Shown: piece after piece, positions 25,297 through 34,572 of the stretch
How the letters are laid out: each line of letters opens with the position of its first letter
How positions within the stretch are numbered: position 1 is the stretch's first letter
DNA from: G963667425 sp963667425 [NCBI: bacterium]
GTDB lineage: Bacteria; UBP6; UBA1177
Reading direction: 5' to 3'
NCBI GenBank assembly: GCA_963667425.1
Contig: OY763407.1
Coordinates: 620,001 to 684,000 of the forward strand
Length of the DNA stretch: 64,000 bases
The notes under the pieces: model-generated
Databases searched by the model: none
Told to the model about the DNA's origin: nothing
Seen by the model: only the letters and a program-made list of their open reading frames with translations
Translations under genes and position numbers: made by a program

Positions 25297-27623
25297 TACT
25301 CAAACCTTATTACTGTTACGGAGTTTCCTCCTTCCTCATTTGTTCCCTCATTCCATTTTGCTCCATATCTTGAGCCTATTTTATCAATAAACGAGCGGAC
25401 TGCGCTTTTTAGTTTTCCACTTCCCTGACCATGGATAACTGTAAGTGATGCACTGCCTCCTGCAAAAGCTCTGTCAAGAGCTGTCTCAAGTTTTTCAAGT
25501 GCATCTTCGCTCATCATGCCTCTGACATCGAGCTGTTCTGAAAGAGAAACTGCCACTTTTATTGAACCTGCTGAAGCTTTCTGTTTTACTTCTTCATCCA
25601 TAACTAACAGACGTTCAACTGGTATTGTTATTTTCTTACCTTGTACGGATATGTCAGCTTTTTTCCCACTTATATTAAGGAGTGTTCCTTTAAGTTTCAT
25701 AAGCTTGTCATACAGAATTGTTTTTCCCGGAATTACTTCATTGATTATTTCAGCAAGCGGGGTTCCTTCTGTATTGTCCATTTTTACTTTCTGTCTTTTT
25801 ATTGCTTCGTTTATTGTCTCCTGTTCTTTTTTTATTAATGCAATTTTGCCTGCAAGCTTTTTTTCTTCAGCCTGTTCAAGTCTCTTTTTCATTTCTTTTT
25901 CTTCCAGCTCCATTAATTTATGAAGTGTTCTCATTCTTTCAATTTCAAATGTCTCTTCCTTGCGGATGAGGTTTTGTTTGATTTCATTTATTTCATCTCT
26001 TGAAGCTTTAAGTTCTTTTTCAATTTCGGCAATTTCCTTCTGTTTGCTGTCAAGTTCCTTTTCTTTTTCCCTAAGTCTGTTTATAAGAGGTTCAACAGAG
26101 CTTTCTTTTGTGAGGAGAAGTTTTTCAAGTTTTTCAACAAAGAGGCGGGGAAAATTGATTGTTTTTACAAGTGAAAGAGCATTGGAACCGCCAACAAGAT
26201 TATAAACCATTCTATATGTAGGTTTATCGCTCATATCATCGAATCCCATAGCAACCGGAATGAATGCACTGTCTTCAAGAGCGATGCTTTTTACTTCTGC
26301 AAGATGTGATGTTACAAGGGCGAAAGATTGTTTTTCCTTGATAAATTCAAGGAATGCTCTGCTTATTGCTCCACCCTGAAGAGGATCTGTTCCGCTTCCG
26401 ATTTCATCAATCAGAACAAGTGAACTGTCATCAATAGAGTTGGCAATGTATGCAAGCTGTTTAAGACGGGCTGAAAAGCTTGATTCTCCATCGGATGCAC
26501 TCTGGTCATCTCCAAGAACAACAAAAATCTTATCAAAAAAAGGAAGTTCACACCTTGATGCCGGAACTGGAACACCTCTTAAAGCAAGTTCGGCTATGGC
26601 ATGAACTGTTTTAAGTGCAACTGTTTTTCCACCGGCATTAGGTCCTGATACAACCATGATTTTTTCTTTTTCATTGAAAACAAAACTGTTCCTTACGGTT
26701 CCTTTTTCTCCAATTGCAAGAAAAACTGGAGGATACCATCCATTTTCTATATTTATCTTCGAGTTTCTAAATTCAGGAACTGTACAGTTGAATTTATCCA
26801 TCCATCTTTTTTTAAGGCTTACAGCTTCAATGTGTGCGGCGATATGGAAACATTTTTCGATATAATCAAGACTTCTCATGATTTTACCGACAAGTTCCTT
26901 TAGAATTCTCATAATTTCTTCATCTTCTCTGCTTCTTAATAGAGTGAGATTGTTATTCAGATTAAGAAGAGGAAGTGGTTCAAGAAAAGCTGTCTGACCG
27001 GTTCTTGAATAGTTATGAATTACACCGGGAATCACCCTTTTATATGTTGATTTGAAAGGAAGAACATATCTTTCCTCTCTCACAGAAAAGAAATCATCCT
27101 GAAGAAGCTGTTTAACTTCGGTATCTTTAAGCATTTCATCTATTTTTACCGAAATATCTCCGTGAGTTCTTGAAATGTTTTTTCTTATTGAAGCAAGTTC
27201 GGGGCTTGCGGCAGATGCAACTTCACCTTTATCTGTTACAGTCTGAAGAATGGTCATTTCAAGAGAAATATCATGATTTATGTTTTCAAATAATGATGGA
27301 ATATCTGTCAGCCATCCGCTTTTTGATGTTTCAGTAGAAGTTTTTCTGAATATCTGCAGAAATTCACCAATAGCTCTAAGTTCTATCGGTGTAACAGGTT
27401 CACCGTTTTTAAGTATATCAAGTGATTCTGAAACTCTGTCAAGGCTGAAATTGGAGCAGTTTATTCCGCTTGTTTCAGCTGTCTGAACTTCACGAATCAT
27501 TTTAAATTCTTTTTCAGCATCTGTTTCTGTCATTCTTTCAGATTTTCTGACAAAATTGGCAGAAGCTTTGGAGAATGCTCCATCAGTTATCCAGTTTAGA
27601 ATGTCGGTAAATTCTTTATACAT
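25296..27623 (-). CDS. mutS2: Endonuclease MutS2
   Basis: A 775-residue MutS2, which binds branched DNA or collided ribosomes and suppresses homologous recombination in some bacteria. The ATPase has Walker A SGPNAGGKT near residue 325 and Walker B VLIDEIGSGTDP near 405. A long coiled coil (about 510-610) precedes the C-terminal Smr nuclease domain (LDVRGM near 700, IHGQGSGKL near 730). Domain order and length are normal. I start at the ATG 27621-27623 preceded by GGAGAAAAG; the longer reading adds 18 residues with no ribosome binding site. It is followed by the overlapping PqqD-like gene. Confidence 0.93.
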   Translation of the reverse strand: MYKEFTDILNWITDGAFSKASANFVRKSERMTETDAEKEFKMIREVQTAETSGINCSNFSLDRVSESLDILKNGEPVTPIELRAIGEFLQIFRKTSTETSKSGWLTDIPSLFENINHDISLEMTILQTVTDKGEVASAASPELASIRKNISRTHGDISVKIDEMLKDTEVKQLLQDDFFSVREERYVLPFKSTYKRVIPGVIHNYSRTGQTAFLEPLPLLNLNNNLTLLRSREDEEIMRILKELVGKIMRSLDYIEKCFHIAAHIEAVSLKKRWMDKFNCTVPEFRNSKINIENGWYPPVFLAIGEKGTVRNSFVFNEKEKIMVVSGPNAGGKTVALKTVHAIAELALRGVPVPASRCELPFFDKIFVVLGDDQSASDGESSFSARLKQLAYIANSIDDSSLVLIDEIGSGTDPLQGGAISRAFLEFIKEKQSFALVTSHLAEVKSIALEDSAFIPVAMGFDDMSDKPTYRMVYNLVGGSNALSLVKTINFPRLFVEKLEKLLLTKESSVEPLINRLREKEKELDSKQKEIAEIEKELKASRDEINEIKQNLIRKEETFEIERMRTLHKLMELEEKEMKKRLEQAEEKKLAGKIALIKKEQETINEAIKRQKVKMDNTEGTPLAEIINEVIPGKTILYDKLMKLKGTLLNISGKKADISVQGKKITIPVERLLVMDEEVKQKASAGSIKVAVSLSEQLDVRGMMSEDALEKLETALDRAFAGGSASLTVIHGQGSGKLKSAVRSFIDKIGSRYGAKWNEGTNEEGGNSVTVIRFE

Positions 27624-27956
27624 AATCTTTTCTCCAGGAACAATAAAAGGCGCTTTATTATAAGAAGATGTCGCCAAGAGTCAATATCTGAAATTTCTTA
27701 TGAAAAAAAGCTTTGTAAAATGTATTAAACCGGTGAAGTAAAAACATAAAAACAAAATGCAAATAACAGCCTATGTAAAAGCATGAAGCTTTGTAGCTGG
27801 TTTAAAAAAATGTTGAGAGAGTTAATAATCACAAATGTGCTTTTTATGGTTTTATTAATGGTTATTTTCCATATTTAAGTTGAAAACGGATTTCACTTCT
27901 GGTACTATTCGGCGAAAAATCGTTTTTGATAAACATATTCCTTAAGGTGTTGTGTC

Positions 27957-29642
27957 ATGACAAAAAAACTTTTAATAAGAGATCTTACATTAAGAGATGG
28001 TCAGCAGTCTCAGTTTGCTACAAGAATGAATCAGAAACAGGTTGACAGTGTGCTTGATGATTTCCGCAGAGCAGGTTTTTATGCGATGGAAGTGTGGGGC
28101 GGTGCGGTTCCTGATTCTGTTATGAGGTATCTTGGTGAAAATCCGTGGACGAGGCTTGAAAAGATAAAGGCTGGAATTGGTGATGTAAGTAAGCTTACTG
28201 CGCTTTCAAGAGGCAGAAATCTTTTTGGTTATAATCCTTATCCTGAGTCAGTTATCGAGGGTTTTAACAGAAATGCTGTCAGGTCTGGCATTGGTATTAT
28301 GAGAATTTTCGATGCTCTTAATGATCTCAATAATATGAAGTCAACTATAAAGTATGTTAAGGAAAATGGCGGCCTTGCTGATTGCTGTATTTGTTATACT
28401 GTTGATTCCAAGCTTTCTTCAAAGGAAAGAAAAGTTCTTGCAAAGAAGGGTGTTAAGGTTCCTGATGTCATTTTCTCTATTGATTATTTCGTTGAGAAGG
28501 CTCGTGAGCTTGAAAAAATGGGTGCCGATATGATAAGTATCAAGGATATGGCGGGTCTTGTTGATCCTGCAACTGCCGGAAAACTTATCAAGGCTCTGAA
28601 GGAAGCTGTAAAGATTCCTATAGATATGCATACTCACTGTACTCCTGGTTATGGTCTCGGTGCTGTTCTTATGTCTATTGTTAATGGTGTCGATATTGTT
28701 GATGCTGTTGTTATGCCTTTTGCCGGTGGTCCTGCTGCTCCTGCTTATGAACTTGTTGCTATTTTTGCAGAGAAGCTTGGTATTGAGATGGGAATTGATA
28801 ATGCTGCAGTTGCTGAAATTTCCAGAAAGCTTTTTGAGGTAAGAAAGGAACTTGCTGAGTTTGATCAGTATAAGATGTTCCCTAAGCTTTTTGATTTAAC
28901 TAAAGATAAACTTCCTGCGGACATAGATGCTTTATTTAATGATGCTATTACTGCAGCTAAATCAAACGATATTGATACTGTGATTGAGAAAACACAGGCT
29001 ATAGAGAAATATTTTAATTTTCCTGCGCCTAATGAAACTGTAAGAATTGCTCAGATTCCTGGCGGTATGTATACCAATATGCTCGCTCAGCTTCAACAGG
29101 CTGGTCTCGGTCATCTTCTTGAGAGAGTTCTTCAGGTTGTTCCAAAGGTTAGAATTGATGCAGGTTCACCTCCTCTTGTTACTCCTACAAGCCAGATTGT
29201 AGGTATTCAGGCGGTAAACTGTGTTGTTGATGAGGTCGCAGGTAAGCCTCATTATTCGAATACTTCTGTTCAGTTTGTTAATCTTGTTAAGGGTGGTTAC
29301 GGTCATACTCCGATTCCTGTTGCTCCTGAGTTCAGAAAACAGATTGCGGGTGTGAGCGAAGAGACTCCTTATGATACTTCTTCTTATGAAAAGCAGGAAA
29401 ATCCTCTGCTTGATGAGTTTGATGATGTTAAGCTTGCTACAAATGAAAAGGAAGAGCTTCTGCTTGAACTTTTCCCTTCTGTTGCAAATGGTTTTCTCAA
29501 AGCTCTCCGTAAAAAGGAGTATGAAGAAAATTTCATTAATACTCTTATTGAAAATCAGAATAAGATTGATGCTGCCAACAGAGCTTTGATTGATGGTCTT
29601 AATGAAAACTGCTATGGACCTGAGTCACAAGAGATTATTTAA
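27957..29642 (+). CDS. oadA: Oxaloacetate decarboxylase alpha / pyruvate carboxylase B-type carboxyltransferase subunit, without biotin domain
   Basis: A 561-residue carboxyltransferase. The TIM-barrel start LTLRDGQQSQ (metal Asp) is near residue 12, KDMAGLVDP (catalytic, carbamylated-Lys region) near 197, and DMHTHCTPG (metal His pair) near 222. The PYC/OADA conserved C-domain (PGGMYTNM to GHTPIP) follows. The protein ends at about 561 without the biotinyl (MKM) domain found at the end of many OadA proteins, so a separate biotin carrier must serve it, as in 5S transcarboxylase or PycB-type systems. AAGGTG lies before the ATG. The J-domain gene begins 3 bases after its stop. Reaction direction (decarboxylation, carboxylation or transcarboxylation) cannot be decided. 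Confidence 0.85.
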   Translation: MTKKLLIRDLTLRDGQQSQFATRMNQKQVDSVLDDFRRAGFYAMEVWGGAVPDSVMRYLGENPWTRLEKIKAGIGDVSKLTALSRGRNLFGYNPYPESVIEGFNRNAVRSGIGIMRIFDALNDLNNMKSTIKYVKENGGLADCCICYTVDSKLSSKERKVLAKKGVKVPDVIFSIDYFVEKARELEKMGADMISIKDMAGLVDPATAGKLIKALKEAVKIPIDMHTHCTPGYGLGAVLMSIVNGVDIVDAVVMPFAGGPAAPAYELVAIFAEKLGIEMGIDNAAVAEISRKLFEVRKELAEFDQYKMFPKLFDLTKDKLPADIDALFNDAITAAKSNDIDTVIEKTQAIEKYFNFPAPNETVRIAQIPGGMYTNMLAQLQQAGLGHLLERVLQVVPKVRIDAGSPPLVTPTSQIVGIQAVNCVVDEVAGKPHYSNTSVQFVNLVKGGYGHTPIPVAPEFRKQIAGVSEETPYDTSSYEKQENPLLDEFDDVKLATNEKEELLLELFPSVANGFLKALRKKEYEENFINTLIENQNKIDAANRALIDGLNENCYGPESQEII

Positions 29643-29645
29643 AGC

Positions 29646-30878
29646 ATGTGGGAACAGATAAAGGCTTACATAGATTCCGGTAAAAAGCTTAAGATAAGAG
29701 GAGATCAGCTTATTTTTCTTCTTGGAACTGAAAATTTTACCGGAACTTTGACTTTTCATAATCAGAAGGGTGATTTTTCAATTATTTTTGATAACGGCAG
29801 TGTTTCTCATTCTGAACCGTATAAGAAATATGCTGATGTTCTTTTTGCATCCCTTTTTACAATTTCGTCTGCCAGTGCTTCTGTTGCTACGGAAAAGATA
29901 ACATGGGATGAGTTTCTTTTTTATGTTATTTCAGCTCTTCCAAAAAATGTTGTTGATTCTCTGATACAGCCATATGCAAATGATTATGTAACTTTAAAGC
30001 CTGAAGCTGGAAATTATTCATTTATTGCAAGTGAACTTAAGCTTAATTTTAATGGTAAGAGCAAGCTTTCTGTCCGTTCTCTGATGATTGCTTCCCCTTA
30101 CGTTCTCTATTTTCTTCTGCTTACTCAGATGGCCGGAATAATGAAGGGAGCTGTTAAGGACGATTCATACACTAAAAAGAATTCTCCTCAGATGTCTCTT
30201 GAAAGTTTTATTGCTGAAAAAGAGAAAGCTCCTGATATTTTTACTCTTCTTGATATGAAAAGAAGAACTGATATTGACAAATCTGTTTTGAAGAAGAATT
30301 ATTTTAAGATAGCCAATCTTCTCCATCCCGATAAAATGGTAAATATTGAAAAATCTCTTCATAACAGGGCTCTGGATGTCATGGGAAGAGTCAATATGGC
30401 TTATGATATTCTTAAAACTGAAGAGGATCTTAATTTCCTTCTTGAGCTTGAGCAGAAATTCGGTTATGTTAAGGAAAAGCTTCAGCTTGAAAATTTTAAG
30501 GAATATAATACCGCAGATGGTAAGGCTATGCTTGCTGAAAGGATAATGGAATTTCATATAGCATATTCAATATATAAGACTATATATGACAACACTTCAT
30601 CTTTTTATATTCTTAAAAAGATGATAAAGGTGCTCCCCAAAGTTCCTGAAGAAAAACTTCCGAGAAGGGAAGAGTTGATAGCCATGTATGGTAAGATTTT
30701 TGTTCAGAAAAATGCAAACGATGTTGATGATACACTTTATATGATTATTGCCAAGTCAAATGAGAAGCTTGGTAATATACAAAGTGCCATTGATGTTCTT
30801 AAAACTTACCTTAAATCCGCCAGCAGTTCAAATGTAAAGAAATATCTTGAAAGGCTTGAATTTTATGCCAAGAAGTAG
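29646..30878 (+). CDS. DUF4388-like plus J-domain protein
   Basis: A 410-residue protein. Residues about 20-90 (GTLTFHNQKGDFSIIFDNGS) resemble the DUF4388/PATAN-type domain found in regulatory proteins of Myxococcota and relatives. A J-domain follows at about 195-265 with the essential HPD (NLLHPDKM) that stimulates a DnaK ATPase. The C-terminal 130 residues are helical, TPR-like. DUF4388 with a J-domain is a combination seen in deltaproteobacterial-type genomes, where its role is not known. It is 3 bases from oadA and overlaps the next gene by 14 bases, so the four genes oadA to pgsA are one transcription unit. Confidence 0.7.
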   Translation: MWEQIKAYIDSGKKLKIRGDQLIFLLGTENFTGTLTFHNQKGDFSIIFDNGSVSHSEPYKKYADVLFASLFTISSASASVATEKITWDEFLFYVISALPKNVVDSLIQPYANDYVTLKPEAGNYSFIASELKLNFNGKSKLSVRSLMIASPYVLYFLLLTQMAGIMKGAVKDDSYTKKNSPQMSLESFIAEKEKAPDIFTLLDMKRRTDIDKSVLKKNYFKIANLLHPDKMVNIEKSLHNRALDVMGRVNMAYDILKTEEDLNFLLELEQKFGYVKEKLQLENFKEYNTADGKAMLAERIMEFHIAYSIYKTIYDNTSSFYILKKMIKVLPKVPEEKLPRREELIAMYGKIFVQKNANDVDDTLYMIIAKSNEKLGNIQSAIDVLKTYLKSASSSNVKKYLERLEFYAKK

Positions 30879-31467
30879 CTGGATATTTTTATTTATTTTT
30901 ATTCTCTCTTCACTGAATCTTAGTGGAGAGATAAAAATATATTATTATTATGATCCTGTCGCTGATGGCTATATATTTACAAACACTTGCCATGATTTAA
31001 GGATATGCAAGCCTCTTTATGTCGAAAAAGGTGAGGTCAGACACAGCAACAGTTACCGTCTGAAACCCGGAGATGAAAAAGCTTTTGATTCTATAATAAT
31101 GAGTGCAAGTAAAAAGTATGGTGTCGATTTTCATCTTATCAAAAGTGTTATTAAAGCTGAGTCTCTTTTTGATAAAAATGCAGTTTCAACTGCCGGTGCC
31201 GGAGGGCTTATGCAGCTTATGCCTGAAACTGCAAGAGAACTCGGAGTTTCCAATGTTTATGATCCCGAGCAGAATATAATGGGCGGAACCAAATATCTTA
31301 AAAGAATGATAAATAAATTTAAGAACCATAAAAAAGCTCTTGCGGCATATAATGCCGGGCCGGCAGCGGTCTTATATTACGGAGGTATTCCTCCATATAA
31401 CGAGACAAAGAATTATGTCTCTAAAATATGCGGTTTTTATACTAAATACACAGGTAAAAAATTATGA
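30865..31467 (+). CDS. Lytic transglycosylase, SLT domain
   Basis: A 200-residue secreted protein. The N-terminal hydrophobic segment (about 5-22) is a signal peptide or anchor. An unusual Tyr-rich linker (IYYYYDPVADGYIFTN, a DUF4124-like pattern) precedes the SLT domain (about 70-190): catalytic Glu in IKAESLFD, GAGGLMQLMPETA and AYNAGPAAV. It cleaves glycan strands of peptidoglycan. I start at the ATG 30865; a TTG six codons earlier is less likely. It overlaps the J-domain gene by 14 bases and pgsA by 4 (ATGA). Confidence 0.87.
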   Translation: MPRSSWIFLFIFILSSLNLSGEIKIYYYYDPVADGYIFTNTCHDLRICKPLYVEKGEVRHSNSYRLKPGDEKAFDSIIMSASKKYGVDFHLIKSVIKAESLFDKNAVSTAGAGGLMQLMPETARELGVSNVYDPEQNIMGGTKYLKRMINKFKNHKKALAAYNAGPAAVLYYGGIPPYNETKNYVSKICGFYTKYTGKKL

Positions 31468-32114
31468 GCAAAAAAAATAAGAAAACTAAGAACAGGAACG
31501 GTTCAAAAATATTAAATAAGTTTAATGCGCTTAAAAATCTGAAAAAAGATGCAATGACTATTCCTAATCTGTTAACTTTTTTAAGGATTATGATGGTTCC
31601 TGCAATTTTGTGGTTTCTCACATACCATTCTCCTTTTTTGAGACTTCTGGCATTTATTCTTTATACCGTAGCTTCTGTTACAGATTTTTTTGATGGTTAT
31701 CTTGCAAGACGTAACAATGCTATTTCAGTTACAGGGAAGCTGCTTGATCCTCTTGCTGATAAGTTTATTGTTCTTTTAACATATGTTCTTCTTGTTTATC
31801 AGCATGAAATGTCTGTTCTTCCGGTTCTTCTTATTCTTGCAAGAGAATTTTATATTTTTGGTGTGAGAACTCTTGCTATAGAAAACAGAATGGTTATTGC
31901 TGCAGGGCAGGGTGGAAAACTTAAGACTCTTTTTCAGATGTTTTCAATGCCGTTCTTTATTCTTGATAATGAAATTTGGATGAAACTAACAACTCTTGAT
32001 TGGCCGAACAAGACAATTGGAACTATCCTTGTGTGGATTTCTGTATTTTTTGCATGGCAGTCTGCAATTGATTATACAATTGCTGTAAAAAGAAAACTCT
32101 TTCCTTCAAAATAA
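31464..32114 (+). CDS. pgsA: CDP-diacylglycerol--glycerol-3-phosphate 3-phosphatidyltransferase
   Basis: A 216-residue membrane enzyme that makes phosphatidylglycerol phosphate from CDP-diacylglycerol and glycerol 3-phosphate. The CDP-alcohol phosphotransferase signature D-x2-DG-x2-AR-x8-G-x3-D-x3-D is complete at about residues 76-98 (DFFDGYLARR to DPLADK). Several membrane helices flank it. The N-terminus has an extra basic stretch of about 30 residues before the usual IPNLLTFLRI, perhaps membrane-surface contact. It overlaps the lytic transglycosylase gene by 4 bases, and ends the oadA operon. Confidence 0.92.
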   Translation: MSKKNKKTKNRNGSKILNKFNALKNLKKDAMTIPNLLTFLRIMMVPAILWFLTYHSPFLRLLAFILYTVASVTDFFDGYLARRNNAISVTGKLLDPLADKFIVLLTYVLLVYQHEMSVLPVLLILAREFYIFGVRTLAIENRMVIAAGQGGKLKTLFQMFSMPFFILDNEIWMKLTTLDWPNKTIGTILVWISVFFAWQSAIDYTIAVKRKLFPSK

Positions 32115-32164
32115 AAAATTAAAAAAAAATTTTTAATAGATATACTTTTACAAGCGAGGTAAAT

Positions 32165-34570
32165 ATGACATCTCTTGTAAAAGCAAAATATTATTCAAAG
32201 GATGAAAATGGTGAGATAAAATGCCTTTTATGTCCAAGATATTGCGTAATCTCTGAAAACAACAGTGGAAACTGCGGCGCAAGAATCAATATAAAAGGTG
32301 AATTATATACTTTGAATTATAATAATCCTGTTGCGTTAAATATTGACCCGATAGAAAAGAAACCTTTTTTTCATTTTCTTTCCGGAACGCTGACCTATTC
32401 ACTAGGCTTTACCGGATGTAACCTTCATTGTAAATTTTGTCAGAACTGGCAGATTTCCCAAACAGTTCCAGGAGAGAAGAACTCTTTGAACGTAACTGTT
32501 TCCAATGTTGTTAAAGACGCCTTAAAAAATGGATGCTCTTCAATAGCTTTTACTTATAATGAACCTACTGTTGCTTATGAAATGATGCTTGAAACAGCAA
32601 AAGAGGCAAAAAAACATGGGCTTTATACTTTGATGGTTAGTAATGGGTATATAAATAGGAAACCTCTTGAAGAACTTATCCCTTTTATTGATGCTGTAAA
32701 TATAGATGTAAAAGGGTTTACTGATAATTTTTATAAGAAATATACCGGCGGAGATCTTGCGACAGTTCTGGAAAATTTAAAAATTCTTTATAGCAAAGGC
32801 GTTTTTATTGAAATAACCAATTTAATGATTGCAGGGCTTAATGATGACATGTCTGATATAGCAGCTATGTCTTTATGGATAAAAAATGTTCTTTCAGAAA
32901 ATGTTCCTGTCCATTTTTCAAGGTTTTTTCCTGCATATATGATGATGAATCTACCTCCTGAAGATGTTTCCAAAATAGAAACTGCTCGAAATATAGCGAT
33001 ACAAAACGGTCTTAAGTATGTATATACAGGCAATATTCATCATAATGACGGTGAAAATACATTTTGCCCTGAATGTAAAAGCAAAATTGTTGAAAGGTCA
33101 GGCTTTAAAGTAAATTACAATGCAATAATAAATGGAAGATGCCGGTTCTGTAATAAGGAGATTAGTGGCATGTGGGAAAAAGAAGTAGTAAAAAAAGCTG
33201 CTTTTGCCGGTTCATGGTATCCTGGCACAGCAGATGAGCTTATTGGTTTTCTTAATGAGACCAATCTTAAAGTAGGAAGTATAAAAACTTCTTTAACACA
33301 AATAGACGGACTTATAGCTCCTCATGCAGGTTATGTTTTCAGTGGAGAAGTTGCCGCATCAGCTTATAAAGCTGTTCAGGGAAACAACTATGATACAGTT
33401 GTTCTTATGGGCACAAGTCACATTTACAGGGATAATATAATTTCTGTATTTGATGGAACAAAAACTGTTTTCCCCACTGGAGAGCTCGAGATAGATAAAG
33501 AAATAACGAAAGACATAGTCTCTTTTGATGATAAAGTTTTATTTATTAAAGAAGTTCATGAAAAGGAACATTCTCTGGAACTTCATCTGCCTTTTATAAA
33601 ATATTATTTGGGCAATCCAAAAATAGTTCTTCTTCTTACAACAACTTCAGATAAAACTCTTCTTGAGAAATGCGGCAAAATAGTTGCTGATTCATTAAGA
33701 AAACACAATAGAAAATCTCTCATAGTCCTCAGTACGGATCTTTCACACTATCATCCCTATGAAGATGCATATAAAATTGATAAAAACACCATAGACCTTA
33801 TTTTGTCTGAAGATTATGAAAAACTTGATAAATTAATCAGCATAAAGGCTTCTGAAATGTGCGGATATGATTCATTTGTAGCTTTCAGAGCGGCAATGAA
33901 TAGTCTCGGTGCTGATAGCAGAGAGCTCGTTTTATATAAAACCAGTGCAGACACAGTTCCTGAATCTAAAAGTGGCGGAGTAGTAGGATATACGTCAATA
34001 GTTTTTGGAAAATCGGATAAAACTGAAGAATATTCAAAAGATGAGAAGGAACTTCTGTTAAATATTGCAAGAATGACTATAAAAAACTGTTTAGATGGAA
34101 AAGATACTAAACCTGAAAAACCTTTAAATGAAAAACTTACCGAAAACAGGGCTGTATTTGTAACCTTAAAAATAAATGATGAGCTTAGAGGATGCATCGG
34201 AGAAATGATAGCTTCGAGACCGCTATATCTATCTGTTTACGAAATGGCAAAAAATGCCGCTTTCAGAGATCCGAGATTTTATCCTATATCCAAAGATGAG
34301 ATTGATAAGATAAAAATAGAAATATCTATTCTTACGCCTATGAAAAAGATTGAAAACTATAAAGAAATCAACCTTGGAATAGACGGTGTTCTTCTATATC
34401 GTGAAGGTAAAAGCGGTGTTTTTTTACCTCAGGTTGCTGAAGAAACAGGATGGGATCTTGAAACTTTTATGGAAAATCTGTCTCTTCATAAAGCCGGATT
34501 GCCAAAAAATGCCTACAAGGATGAAAAGACAGATATATATGTCTATCAGGTGGTTGCTGTAAATGAATAA
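32165..34570 (+). CDS. AmmeMemoRadiSam triple fusion: radical SAM AmrS + Memo + AMMECR1
   Basis: An 801-residue single polypeptide carrying all three parts of the AmmeMemoRadiSam system. Residues 1 to about 335 are the AmrS radical SAM enzyme: N-terminal Cys cluster (CLLCPRYC), the cluster motif CNLHCKFC near 84-91, and a C-terminal Cys-rich ribbon (CPEC and CRFC). Residues about 340-620 are a Memo domain: FAGSWYPG, APHAGYVFSG near 384, GTSH and STDLSHYHP near 522, the metal-binding His set. Residues about 630-801 are AMMECR1: RGCIGEM near 672 and AAFRDPRF. No frameshift joins the parts; the frame is continuous. The system's reaction is unknown; the set probably modifies a protein or small molecule. 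GAGG precedes the ATG. It ends 2 bases from the convergent VWA gene. Confidence 0.92.
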   Translation: MTSLVKAKYYSKDENGEIKCLLCPRYCVISENNSGNCGARINIKGELYTLNYNNPVALNIDPIEKKPFFHFLSGTLTYSLGFTGCNLHCKFCQNWQISQTVPGEKNSLNVTVSNVVKDALKNGCSSIAFTYNEPTVAYEMMLETAKEAKKHGLYTLMVSNGYINRKPLEELIPFIDAVNIDVKGFTDNFYKKYTGGDLATVLENLKILYSKGVFIEITNLMIAGLNDDMSDIAAMSLWIKNVLSENVPVHFSRFFPAYMMMNLPPEDVSKIETARNIAIQNGLKYVYTGNIHHNDGENTFCPECKSKIVERSGFKVNYNAIINGRCRFCNKEISGMWEKEVVKKAAFAGSWYPGTADELIGFLNETNLKVGSIKTSLTQIDGLIAPHAGYVFSGEVAASAYKAVQGNNYDTVVLMGTSHIYRDNIISVFDGTKTVFPTGELEIDKEITKDIVSFDDKVLFIKEVHEKEHSLELHLPFIKYYLGNPKIVLLLTTTSDKTLLEKCGKIVADSLRKHNRKSLIVLSTDLSHYHPYEDAYKIDKNTIDLILSEDYEKLDKLISIKASEMCGYDSFVAFRAAMNSLGADSRELVLYKTSADTVPESKSGGVVGYTSIVFGKSDKTEEYSKDEKELLLNIARMTIKNCLDGKDTKPEKPLNEKLTENRAVFVTLKINDELRGCIGEMIASRPLYLSVYEMAKNAAFRDPRFYPISKDEIDKIKIEISILTPMKKIENYKEINLGIDGVLLYREGKSGVFLPQVAEETGWDLETFMENLSLHKAGLPKNAYKDEKTDIYVYQVVAVNE

Positions 34571-34572
34571 TT

